This document shows, piece by piece, positions 29,512 through 37,928 of a stretch of DNA of 42,350 nt. The position numbers were made by a program, and so were the translations under genes. The stretch comes from DASRDR01 sp963812945 [NCBI: uncultured Candidatus Rokubacteria bacterium] (GTDB lineage: Bacteria; Methylomirabilota; Methylomirabilia; Rokubacteriales), in contig CAWEXD010000002.1 in NCBI GenBank assembly GCA_963812945.1, positions 1 to 42,350 on the forward strand. Direction: 5' to 3'. The notes beneath the pieces were generated by a model. The model ran no database searches and was not told where the DNA came from. It was given only the letters and a program-made list of their open reading frames with translations. Within the stretch, counting starts at the first letter, position 1; every line of letters begins with the position of its first letter.

Positions 29512-29961
29512 ATGATCACCGTGATCCTCTCCGCGCTCGGCCTCACGGCGGTGACCGTGACCATGCATGGCGTCGGTACCGTGGCCTCCGTCTCGCGCAC
29601 GGCGAGACTTTGGGCCCGGCACAAGCATCGTCTGGGCCGGCTCGGCACGGAGCTGCTCATGGCGCAGCTCGTGGGCATGCTGCTGCTGCTGCATCTGGCC
29701 GAGGCGATCGTGTGGGCGCTGTTCTTCGTCCTGGTTGCCGGGCTGCCCGACCTCGAGTCGGCGGTCTACTTCTCGCTCACGAGCTACACCTCGGTCGGCT
29801 ATGGCGACCTCGTACTGTCCGAGCCATGGCGCCTGCTCGGCCCGATCGAGGCGACGGTGGGGGTGCTGATGCTAGGATGGTCCACCGGCATCCTCGTGAT
29901 CGTGATCGGGGTGATCTACGGGCGGCGCTTCCCGGCCCTGAGAGCCCCGGCGGATGGCTGA
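29512..29961 (+). CDS. Small potassium-channel-like protein (Ion_trans_2)
   Basis: 149 residues with GGGAGAAG before the ATG. It has a short N-terminal hydrophobic helix, then the pore module: an outer helix (LLMAQLVGMLLLLHLAEAIV), a pore helix and the selectivity filter TSVGYGD at residues 93-99, and an inner helix (ATVGVLMLGWSTGILVIVIG). There is no voltage sensor or RCK domain. GYGD predicts K+ selectivity as a tetramer in the inner membrane. It is 75 bp downstream of the Ca2+/H+ exchanger in the same direction, so the pair may serve ion homeostasis together. Confidence 0.87.
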   Translation: MITVILSALGLTAVTVTMHGVGTVASVSRTARLWARHKHRLGRLGTELLMAQLVGMLLLLHLAEAIVWALFFVLVAGLPDLESAVYFSLTSYTSVGYGDLVLSEPWRLLGPIEATVGVLMLGWSTGILVIVIGVIYGRRFPALRAPADG

Positions 29962-30092
29962 CCGGAAGGCGCGAGTGACCCACCAGGTCGCCGTGCCGCG
30001 CATCGGCTCATAGGCTGAGTATCGACTTCACACACGACCACCCGGCCCCCGGGGGCGATGCATGGGCTCGCGCGGCGCCGACAGGAGGGCGA

Positions 30093-30986
30093 ATGCTCAC
30101 GCGGTTGACGTCGGGCGGACACGAATGTGGGGGGCGCGGTGTGGGTGCGGTCACCGGGCGGTTCCGAGCGCCCTGGATACGGACACTCGGTGCCGCGGTG
30201 CTCGCGGTCGCCGTGCTGGTCCTTGCCGGCGGCCGCGCCTGGGCGCAGGACTCGGTCATTCCGCTGGCCCTGCCGGAAGGGAATCTCGTTGCCGTCGGAG
30301 TGGGCGGGTATCCCGACTACATCGGCTCGGACGACTACAGCATTGGGGCGATTCCGCTCGGGCGGTACGTGTACTGGGGGAAGCGGGACATCACCTTGGT
30401 CGGCAACACGCTGAACGTGAGCCTGCTCTCCGAGTCGGGCTGGCGCCTCGGGCCGTCGGGCATGCTGCGTTTCGGCCGATCGGACGTCGACGACGACGTC
30501 GTGAACCGCGTGCACGAGATCGACCCGTCCATCGATCTCGGCGCCTTCGTCGGCTACACCTGGGTCGGCGACGATCCACGGAAGGTCCTGGGCAGCAGCG
30601 CCTGGGGGCTGGCGGACGTGACCGACAGCCACGGGGGCTGGACTGCGGGCGCCAACATCTACGGGGCCTATCCGGTACTCGAGGCCCTGACGCTGGCGGG
30701 AGGCGTGGCTTTCACCTACGGCAGCGGATCGTACATGAACACCTACTTCGGGGTGACACCGGCGGACGCCCAGGCGAGCGGTCTCGGCGTGTACCAGGCG
30801 GACGCGGGCATCCGTGACGTGCGGGGCTGGCTGGTGGCGCTCGTGCACCTGAGTCCCCGCTGGATCGTCGGGGCTGGCGTCGGCTACTCCTGGCTCGCGG
30901 ACGAAGCGGGGCGGAGCCCGATCGTCTCGGACCGGGGCTCTCGCAACCAGTGGCTCTACGGGGCCGGTGCCATGTTCCTGTGGTGA
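30093..30986 (+). CDS. MipA/OmpV family outer-membrane protein
   Basis: 297 residues; the ATG at 30093 is preceded by CAGGAGGGCGA. The signal peptide has an unusually long n-region (about 28 residues) before the hydrophobic core LGAAVLAVAVLVLAGG and a cleavage site near AWAQ. A start about 15 codons downstream would give a normal signal. The mature barrel shows the family openings LVAVGVGGYPDYIGSDDYSI and IPLGRYVYWGKRD, the later GWTAGANIYGAYPVLEALTLAGGVAFTYG, and a C-terminal aromatic residue (GAGAMFLW). MipA acts as a scaffold between lytic transglycosylase and penicillin-binding protein in E. coli; the MltF-like enzyme encoded next would fit that theme. Confidence 0.87.
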   Translation: MLTRLTSGGHECGGRGVGAVTGRFRAPWIRTLGAAVLAVAVLVLAGGRAWAQDSVIPLALPEGNLVAVGVGGYPDYIGSDDYSIGAIPLGRYVYWGKRDITLVGNTLNVSLLSESGWRLGPSGMLRFGRSDVDDDVVNRVHEIDPSIDLGAFVGYTWVGDDPRKVLGSSAWGLADVTDSHGGWTAGANIYGAYPVLEALTLAGGVAFTYGSGSYMNTYFGVTPADAQASGLGVYQADAGIRDVRGWLVALVHLSPRWIVGAGVGYSWLADEAGRSPIVSDRGSRNQWLYGAGAMFLW

Positions 30987-31156
30987 GCGCATTAGCTCCC
31001 GGAGGGGTGGCACCTCGATGGGGAGAAGAAGGTCCGAGCGGAAGTTCTAGACCGCTGAGCCGGATTCGAGCATAATCGCCCAGAGGGACCGCGGCCAGCT
31101 GCGCTCGGGCACTCCACGCGCTTCGGCCGGGCCGGCTCCGCGGCGCGTACTTGGAT

Positions 31157-32656
31157 ATGATGGTCACGAGGCTCTCCGCCACATCCTTCGGGAACGGGCT
31201 TCCCTGGCTGGTGCGCGGGGCGCTCAGCGCGCTCCTGTGCTTCGTGGCAACCGGCGCACTCGCCCAGCAGCCCGACCAGTCACGCGGCATCACGACCCGG
31301 CTGGACGGGTCCGTCAAGGCGGACTTCGACGGACTGGTCGAGCGCCGCGTCGTCCGTGTAGTCGTCCCGCATAGCCGCACGCTCTACTTCAACGACAAGG
31401 GCCGCGAGCGCGGCATCAGCGCCGACTTCGTGCGGGATTTCGAGCGCTACATCAACCAGAAGTACAAGAAGCAGCTCGGCAAGCGCCCCATCACCGTCGT
31501 CATGAGGCCCACGACGCGCGACGCGCTGTTGACGAGCGTCGCCGAGGGGCTCGCGGACATCGCGGTCGGCAATCTCACCGTCACCGAGGAACGCCTGAAG
31601 CTCGTGGACCTCGTGGCCCCGGGGAGCGTGCAACCGGTCTCGGAGGTGGTGCTCAGCGGGCCGAAGTCGCCACCCATCACCGCGGCCGAGGAGCTGTCCG
31701 GAAAGACGGTCCACGTGCGCAAGTCGTCGAGCTACTACGAGAGTCTCCGCGCGCTCAACGACCGCCTCGAGCAGGCGGGGAAGCCTCCGGCCAGCCTGGT
31801 CCTCGTCCCGGATGCGCTGGAGGACGAGGACATGATGGAGATGCTCGACGCGGGGATACTCGAGGCGATCGTCGTTGACGATTGGAAGGCCCGCATGTGG
31901 GCGCAGGTGCTGCCCCGGATGAAGGTCAACCATGCCGCGGTCGTGCGGACGGGCGGGCAGATCGGCTGGGCGATCCGCAAGGACAGCCCGAAGCTCGCGG
32001 CGATCCTGAACGAGTTCTACACGGACTTCGTCAAGAAGCAAGGCATGCTCGAGGCGCGCATGAAGCAGTACTACAGGCGGATCAAGCAGCTCAAGGACCC
32101 GACCGGCTCCGCGGACCGCAAGCGCTTCGAGGACACGCTGGCGCTGTTCAGGAAATACGGCGAGCGGTACCGCTTCGACCCGCTCATGCTCGCCGCTCAG
32201 GGGTACCAGGAGTCGCAGCTCGATCAAAGTGCCAGGAGCCATGTGGGGGCCATCGGCATCATGCAGATCATGCCCGCCACCGGGGCGGAACTGAAGGTGG
32301 GAGACATCCAGATCGCCGAATCCAACGTGCACGCCGGCGCGAAGTACATGGACTGGCTCATGACGAAACACCTGTCCGACGCGAAGTTCGACGAGACGAA
32401 CCGAACACTGTTCGCCTTCGCGTGCTACAACGCCGGGCCAGGCAGCATCGCGCGCATGCGCAGGGAAGCCGTGAAGCGCGGGCTCGACCCCGACCGGTGG
32501 TTCAACAACGTCGAGGTGGTGACCGCGGAGAAGATCGGCATCGAGACGACGACGTACGTGCGAAACATCTACAAGTACTACGTCGCCTACAGGCTGTTGG
32601 TCGACGTGCAGGAGGCGCAGGAGAAGGCACGCGCCACGGTGAAGCCGGGAACCTAG
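31157..32656 (+). CDS. mltF: MltF-like membrane-bound lytic transglycosylase
   Basis: About 499 residues; the start is uncertain among the TTG at 31151 and ATGs at 31157 and 31160. The signal peptide ends near ALAQ. An N-terminal periplasmic-binding-protein-type domain (about 55-310, with VRVVVPHSRTLYFNDKGRER, VGNLTVTEERLKLVD and TVHVRKSSSYYESL) is followed by an SLT domain (about 325-460) with catalytic Glu in GYQESQLDQ, GAIGIMQIMPATG and CYNAGPGSIARMRREA. This two-domain order is that of MltF. The enzyme cleaves the MurNAc-GlcNAc bond of peptidoglycan to form 1,6-anhydro products, and the first domain may regulate it. It is convergent with the permease gene that follows. Confidence 0.92.
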   Translation: MMVTRLSATSFGNGLPWLVRGALSALLCFVATGALAQQPDQSRGITTRLDGSVKADFDGLVERRVVRVVVPHSRTLYFNDKGRERGISADFVRDFERYINQKYKKQLGKRPITVVMRPTTRDALLTSVAEGLADIAVGNLTVTEERLKLVDLVAPGSVQPVSEVVLSGPKSPPITAAEELSGKTVHVRKSSSYYESLRALNDRLEQAGKPPASLVLVPDALEDEDMMEMLDAGILEAIVVDDWKARMWAQVLPRMKVNHAAVVRTGGQIGWAIRKDSPKLAAILNEFYTDFVKKQGMLEARMKQYYRRIKQLKDPTGSADRKRFEDTLALFRKYGERYRFDPLMLAAQGYQESQLDQSARSHVGAIGIMQIMPATGAELKVGDIQIAESNVHAGAKYMDWLMTKHLSDAKFDETNRTLFAFACYNAGPGSIARMRREAVKRGLDPDRWFNNVEVVTAEKIGIETTTYVRNIYKYYVAYRLLVDVQEAQEKARATVKPGT

Positions 32657-32702
32657 CGCGACACACCCGTCATCGCGGGCGCCTCCGTCCCGTCACGGGG
32701 AG

Positions 32703-32723
32703 CGAGGGCGGGTGGCGCCCTCG
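32703..32723. terminator. Hairpin between convergent genes
   Basis: CGAGGGCG (32703-32710) and CGCCCTCG (32716-32723) form an 8 bp perfect stem around a 5 nt loop, midway between the stop codons of the lytic transglycosylase (plus, 32656) and the permease (minus, 32755). Symmetry and position suit a bidirectional terminator, although it has no T run on either side. Confidence 0.55.
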
Positions 32724-32754
32724 TGAGCGCCGACTGACTCCGCGTCATCCTGCT

Positions 32755-33867
32755 TCAGCCAGCCGGCTGCGGGTCAGACTCCGCGTGGTCCGCGTACACC
32801 CAGAGCATGAAGATCTGGTAGCCCAGCGCGAGCAGGACGGCGCCAAGGAACAGTCCGACCAAGCCCCTGGCCGCCATGCCGCCCAATGCGCCGAGCAGGA
32901 TGACCGGCATCGGCGCATCGACGCCACGGCCCAGCATCAGCGGCTTCAGGACGTTGTCCAGCATGCCGGCGGCGAACAGCACCGCCGAGTAGACGATCGC
33001 CAACACAGTGCCGTAGCCGCCGCTCATCCAGATGTAGAGAATCACCGGCAGGATGACGAGCACGGCGGGCAGCTGTGCAATGCCCAGCACCAGGACGATG
33101 ATCGCGAGCAGGCCCGCCAGCGGGATTCCGGCCACGAGCATTATCACGCCGACCGCGAGGGCCTGGATCAGGGCCACGCCGATGACACCCTGTGCGACCG
33201 CGCGAATGGTCGCCGTGGACAGCGCAACGAGCTTGGGAGCGCGCTCGGGGCTGGTGATCCGCGCGAAGATCGCCTGGCTGCTGCGTGCGCCAGCCTCGCC
33301 AAATGCCATGATGACGCCGGCAATCACGAACGCCGCCAGGAACTGGAGCATGCCGCCGCCAATGCCGGCCACCGCGCCCAGCGCCCATATCGCGAGCTCG
33401 CCGATCTTCGGCTGCATGCTCTTCACGAGTGCCGGCAGGTCGGCGTGTGCCCGCGACCAGAACGCATGGATCTCCTTGCCGACGATCGGCCATCCTTCCA
33501 CACCCGGGCGCGGAGGCGGAATCTGCAGGGTGTTGGCCTGGACGCCTGCTACGAATTCCTGCGCCGCGTCGCCCAGCGAGCCCACCAGCAGGCCCGTCGG
33601 CACCACGAAGAGCAGCACACCAACCAGGACGATCAGCGTGGACGCCAATCCCTGCTTGCCGCCCAGCCGGTACGCGACCCGCTGGTGGAGCGGGTACATC
33701 GTGACGGCGAGGATCACCGCCCAGACCGTCAGGGTCAGGAATGGCGAGAAGATCCGGTAACAGAGCATCGCCAGTGCGAAGATGAGACCGGCGCGGATCA
33801 GCACGTCGAGCAGCGGCGTTGTCCTTTGTCCTTCGAGACCTGGGTCTGGCTTCAAGGGCGCATTCAT
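32755..33867 (-). CDS. AI-2E/PerM family permease
   Basis: 370 residues; the ATG at 33865-33867 has AAGGAG upstream and overlaps the stop of the SemiSWEET-like gene by 4 bp (ATGA). There are eight or so membrane helices: FALAMLCYRIFSPFLTLTVW, STLIVLVGVLLFVVPTGLLV, an internal periplasmic or coiled region (SLGDAAQEFVAGVQ, HADLPALVKSM), then the conserved C-terminal half with GVALIQALAVGVIMLVAGIP and VLKPLMLGRGVDAPMPVILL (the family's P-x-x-x-G-x-x-x-x-P-x-x-V motif). The family includes TqsA (AI-2 export), Na+/H+ exchangers and permeases of unknown substrate. The substrate here is not inferred. Confidence 0.88.
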   Translation of the reverse strand: MNAPLKPDPGLEGQRTTPLLDVLIRAGLIFALAMLCYRIFSPFLTLTVWAVILAVTMYPLHQRVAYRLGGKQGLASTLIVLVGVLLFVVPTGLLVGSLGDAAQEFVAGVQANTLQIPPPRPGVEGWPIVGKEIHAFWSRAHADLPALVKSMQPKIGELAIWALGAVAGIGGGMLQFLAAFVIAGVIMAFGEAGARSSQAIFARITSPERAPKLVALSTATIRAVAQGVIGVALIQALAVGVIMLVAGIPLAGLLAIIVLVLGIAQLPAVLVILPVILYIWMSGGYGTVLAIVYSAVLFAAGMLDNVLKPLMLGRGVDAPMPVILLGALGGMAARGLVGLFLGAVLLALGYQIFMLWVYADHAESDPQPAG

Positions 33868-34214
33868 CGTCCTTCTCCTTGTGATCGTCCCCGTTCGCGG
33901 CGCGCATAGTGAATATACGCGCCCACCATGAAAGCATTTGTCACCACGGCAATCATATTCCAGAGCACCACGGGTCTCGAAACGATGACCAGTCCGTACC
34001 AGATCCACAGAATCTGGAAGGTGCCCATGATCGCCGCCATCTTCGGGTTCATGCCCGCACTCGACCGCCGCCTCAGCATCGCGATCAGGTCCGGCACGGC
34101 GGCAAAGGTCGTTCCAAATCCCGCTACCAGGCCGAGGACCTCTGAGCGCGTGAACCTGGGGGCGAGCAGACTCTGCGTGTCAGTGACCAACAGTCCTTCG
34201 CAGCCATACAGCAT
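33864..34214 (-). CDS. SemiSWEET/PQ-loop-type small membrane protein
   Basis: 116 residues as drawn. The recognisable domain starts at about residue 24 (SEVLGLVAGFGTTFAAVPDL) and has three membrane helices ending at AYIHYARRERG, the layout of SemiSWEET sugar transporters, which work as dimers. The usual PQ dipeptide in helix 1 is PD here, and NPKMAAIMGTFQILWIWYGL replaces the common second helix. The N-terminal 24 residues are not typical, and no good ribosome-binding site precedes the ATG at 34214. A better one (GGGAGGTAACC) leads to an ATG at 34263 in another frame, so the start or the reading frame near 34220-34260 may be wrong. It is translationally coupled to the permease. Confidence 0.7.
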   Translation of the reverse strand: MLYGCEGLLVTDTQSLLAPRFTRSEVLGLVAGFGTTFAAVPDLIAMLRRRSSAGMNPKMAAIMGTFQILWIWYGLVIVSRPVVLWNMIAVVTNAFMVGAYIHYARRERGRSQGEGR

Positions 34215-34274
34215 GATCGTGCCCAGGAAGAGAAGTAGTAGACGCCGGTCTGGAGATGGTCATGGTTACCTCCC

Positions 34275-34301
34275 GTTCGAGAAACGAACCTGGCCGTTCG
34301 T
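34275..34301. promoter_or_regulatory. Three alternating GTTCG/CGAAC half-sites upstream of the SemiSWEET-permease operon
   Basis: GTTCG (34275-34279), ACGAAC (34284-34289) and GTTCGT (34296-34301) form two overlapping inverted repeats with 5-6 bp centres. They resemble a LexA-type GAAC/GTTC operator but with 6 rather than 4 bases between half-sites. They lie about 60 bp upstream of the SemiSWEET start. Confidence 0.4.
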
Positions 34302-34420
34302 GAGGACGGACCTGGCGATCGACCCGCTCCAGTCCCGCAGGGACTCCCGCGAGGGCCGGCCGGCTCCGTTCCGGGACGTCGTCCCCGGGTCCGAACGCCT
34401 CGTGGCGGAGCCCTTCGGCG

Positions 34421-35084
34421 TCACCGGTGCTCCCCGGCGCCGGCCAGGGGGTCCGGAACTCGCGCGCCCTCGTCGACGAGGCGGCGGATGACGCTGCGCG
34501 CCCTCGTCTCGACGAGCCATTCGCCGAGTCGCCGGCGGGCCGCGTCGCCCTCGAGCCGCGCGCGGACCGCCTCCCGCGCCGCCTCGCCGTGCGCGCCGGG
34601 CCCCATCGCCGCCGTCACCTCGGCCTCGGAGACGAAGGCGAGGTCGCGGAAGCGGAGCTCGACGAAGCGGCGTCCTGATGAGATCCTCATCGACCAGCCG
34701 CCGCGCCCAGGCGGGATCGACGTCGGCGGTCCGGAGCCACGCCTCGAGGATGGCCTGGCCACCCGCCCGGCCGGCGGCGGCCGCCCACGCCTCGGTCCGC
34801 TCGTCGGCCGTCGTCTCGAGGCCGAGCCGCGTCGCCTCCCGGGCGAGAAGCCGTCCATCCACGTAGCGCTCGACATCCGTCGCCTCGATGGCGCGCGGCG
34901 ACGGATTCAGCTCGAAGAGCCCGAGCGCTCGCGCGATCGCGACGTCGCTCGCCGTCACGAGGGCGCCATCGATCTCGGCCACGACCCTATCGAGGAAGCG
35001 GACGTCGGCGTGGCTCATCACGGCGGCGCCGAGCGCGCCGAAGACGGCGAGGAGGCCCAGCGCCGCTCCAACGAGCTTCGGCAA
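34421..35084 (-). CDS. SurA/PpiC-like periplasmic chaperone, frameshifted
   Basis: The reading frame starts near a TTG at 35082-35084. It has a hydrophobic export segment (LVGAALGLLAVFGALGAAVM), then a SurA-N-like chaperone region (DRVVAEIDGALVTASDVAIA, RYVDGRLLAREATRLGL, RRLVDEDLI). Around 34675-34685 the coding frame changes by one base and continues as RRFVELRFRDLAFVSEAEV to the stop at 34421 (PLAGAGEHR). The true N-terminus may be the ATG overlapping the Omp85 stop (35160-35162), which would need another one-base shift near 35085. No complete parvulin domain is seen, so this is a short SurA-N-type protein. Its place behind an Omp85 gene fits a chaperone for outer-membrane proteins. Confidence 0.6.
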
Positions 35085-35160
35085 AGCCCCGGAGTCCGCT
35101 CGGCGCCCCGCCGCGCCAGTCGCAGGGGACTCTTCGCCGCAGCCGTCCGTCGTCTCCGCA

Positions 35161-37928
35161 TCAGAAGGGGAACCCCACCGTCAGATAGAGCTGGAGCCGA
35201 TCCTCGCCCGGGATCGGCTGGAGCGCGTAGCCCACGTCGAACCGGATGGGCCCGACCGGCGTCGCGACGCGCAGCCCCGCCCCGGCCCCCGACTTGAATG
35301 CCGAGAAGCTCAGGTCGCCGACTTCCGGCGTCACCGTGCCGGCATCGACGAACACCGCCCCGCTGACCCAGCGCCAGAGCGGAAAGCGCCACTCCAGCGC
35401 TCAGGACCGCCAGCGCCTCGCCGCCGACCGGGTTCCCGGCCGCATCCCGCGGGCCCAGCTGGTTCTCGGGAAACCCGCGTACGCTCGTGCTGCCGCCCGT
35501 GAAGAAACGGTCCTCGATCGGCAGGCTCTGCGTTCCGCCGAACGGGGCGGCCAGCCCCAGCCGTCCCGAGACCGCGAACACGGTGGGCGGCAGCCACGAG
35601 AAGAACCAGCTCGTCGAGAGCTCGGCCTTCGCGAACTCGACGTTCCCGCCGAGGGCGGGGAGCGCCGTTTCCAGGGACACCCGGTGGAGGCTGCCCCGGC
35701 GGGGGTTGAAGCGGTCGTCGCGGAAGTCCCACATGACGACCGGCGTCAGGCTCCCGATCCGATCGGTACCCGGCTCGATGCCCTGAGCCTGGAGATCCGG
35801 GCTCACGTCGGAGACTCGCGCCCCCTCCAAGCGGTAGCGGAGCTGGGATCGGAAGATCTGCGTCCCGCGCGGATTCAGGAGGTCGTCGCCGATCCAGGCC
35901 AGGAACCCGACGCGCTGGAGGTCGTAGCCCAGGTTCTCGCTGCGCTCGCCATAGAGCTCGATCTGACCCTGCCAGGGCGTCCCGGGAATCCAGGGCTCTC
36001 GGTAGATGAGGTCGACGTGGTCGAGGCGCTCGGATCGCCTCGCCGCCGATGGCCTCCTTGATGCGGATGCCGGCGCTCCGGGCGGTCCCGAAGAGGTTGT
36101 CGTGCGACAGCTCGAGATACCCGCTGACGCCCAGACGGCGGTATCGTAGCCGACGCCCAGCTCGAACCGCCAGGGCTTCTGCTCGGCGAGAAGGACCTCG
36201 ACGTCGGCGAACGGCGCGGGCGGAGGGCGCGGCGGGCCCACGTCGGCCGTCGCGAACGCCGGCGGGCGTTCGAGGCGTCGCCGGGCCGCGGCGAGCCGCT
36301 CCGGGTCGAAGACGTCGCCGGGCTCGAACCCGAGCTGTCGGCGCACCGTTTCCTCCTTCGTCACCGCGAGCCCGCGCAGGAGGATCCGCCCGATTCGCGT
36401 CTGGGGGCCCTCGGCAATGCGATAGATCACCGAGACCTCGCGGTCGCGGCGAGTGACGTCGGCGTCTACCGTCGCGCCGTGATATCCCCGGCGGGCGTAG
36501 AGCCGCTCGATCCCGCGCCGCCCCTCCTCGATCCGGGCGGGATTCCATGGATCCCCCGGCACGATCGGAATCGCGGCGAGGAGCTCCGCGGTCGCGAAAA
36601 GGGTCTGCCCTTCCACGTCGACGTGCCCGACCCTCACCCGGGGTCCCTCCACGACCGGGATCACGATGTGCGCGCGCGTCCGGTCGTCCTCGAACCGGAC
36701 CTCGGCGGGGCCGACGGTCGCGTCGGCGAATCCCTGGGTCCGGGCGAAGGCCTGGAGCGCCGCCACGTCCCGGTCGAGGACGTCCTGGCGGAACAGCCCC
36801 TTCTCCAGGACGCCCGCGGGGCGCGTCGCGATCGCCGCCCGCAGCCGCTCGGCCGCGAGGGCGACGTTGCCGACGAACGTCACCGATGCGACACGCACCT
36901 CCGGCCCCTCGGTCACCACGAAGCCGATCGCCGGCGGGTCGACGGCGCCGTCGAGGGTTCCCGTGACGCGGGCGAAGGCGTATCCCCGCTCGCGGTAGAG
37001 GGCCTCGAGCTGCCGCGCGCTCGCCTCGACCTCGAACTCGTCCACCGCGCCGCTGTCGAGCACGGTCAGGCGGTCCCGGAGCACCGACTCCGCCAGGGCG
37101 CGCCGTCCGGCGAAGGTCACCGCGTATCGCCGGCCCGCCGCGACGTCGATGGTCAGGTCGACCCGCGGCGTGCCGGCGACCCGGGTGGGCGGGCGCGTGA
37201 CGTGAGCCTCGAAGAATCCCTCGCGCCGCAGCCGCTCCTCGAGCGCGCGCACCCGTTCGCGCACCGCCGCCTCCCGGTATCGGTCGCCGGGGCCGAGGCC
37301 GAGCGCCTCGGTCACGGTCTTCTCGGGCAGCCCGAGCGACCCTTCGAGACGGACCTGCTCGAGCCGGACCGGTATCCCGGCGGAAAGGACGACGGTGACG
37401 TCCTGCCCCGCCTCTCCGGGGACGGGCACGGTCTCGACCTCGACCCGAGCGTCGAGGTAGCCCTCGCGGCGGTAGAGCGCGAGGAGGTCCTCACGGACGC
37501 GGGCGAGCCGCTCCGGGGACGCCTCCTCGCCGAGCGCGAGGGATGCCGCCGCGACGAGCTGTGCCGAGGTCGAGCCCCGCGTCGCCCTGCCAGACGATCC
37601 GGCGCACGAGCGGCCGCGGCGTCAGGTGGTAGCGCAGGCGGATGCCCTCCGGGGCATCGATCTCCTCGACGAGGATGTCCGCGAAGAGCCCGAGCGCCCA
37701 CAGCCGCTCGAGGCTCTCCCGCACGGCGTCCCGCGAGCGCGGGCGGCCGACCATCTCGCCGATCGCGCTCCGGACGAGCGACTCGGGGACTCCGGCGGCG
37801 GTGATGAGGTCGACCGCCGTGACGACCGCGCGCGCACCGTCCTGGGCCCGGGCGGCGTCCGGCCCGGCCGTGGCCGCGAGCCAGAGCGTCGCCGCGAGGG
37901 CGACGGTCGCACCTCCGCGCGCCCTCAT
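35161..37928 (-). CDS. Omp85-family outer-membrane assembly protein (TamA/BamA-like), multiple apparent frameshifts
   Basis: It starts MRARGGATVALAATLWLAAT at 37928, overlapping the TamB stop by 4 bp, with a signal peptide ending near ARAQ. Several POTRA domains follow (for example GVPESLVRSAIGEMVG, RREGYLDARVEVETV, GFFEAHVTRPPTRV, RGYAFARVTGTLDG, TQGFADATVGPAEV, RRGYHGATVDADVTRRDREV), then the Omp85 barrel with the family motif VRGFPENQLGPRD and a last strand ending LYLTVGFPF. Coding continues through frame changes near 37565, 36130, 36038 and 35397. The 36130/36038 pair shifts out (SGYLELSHDNLFGTARSAGI) and back. Paired with TamB, it resembles a TamA with more POTRA domains. Whether the shifts are real decay or sequence errors cannot be decided here. 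Confidence 0.8.

Noticed and set aside
30045-30056. GCCCCCGGGGGC palindrome upstream of the MipA gene
   Set aside because: A 12 bp G/C palindrome is expected often at this GC content, and nothing around it indicates a function.
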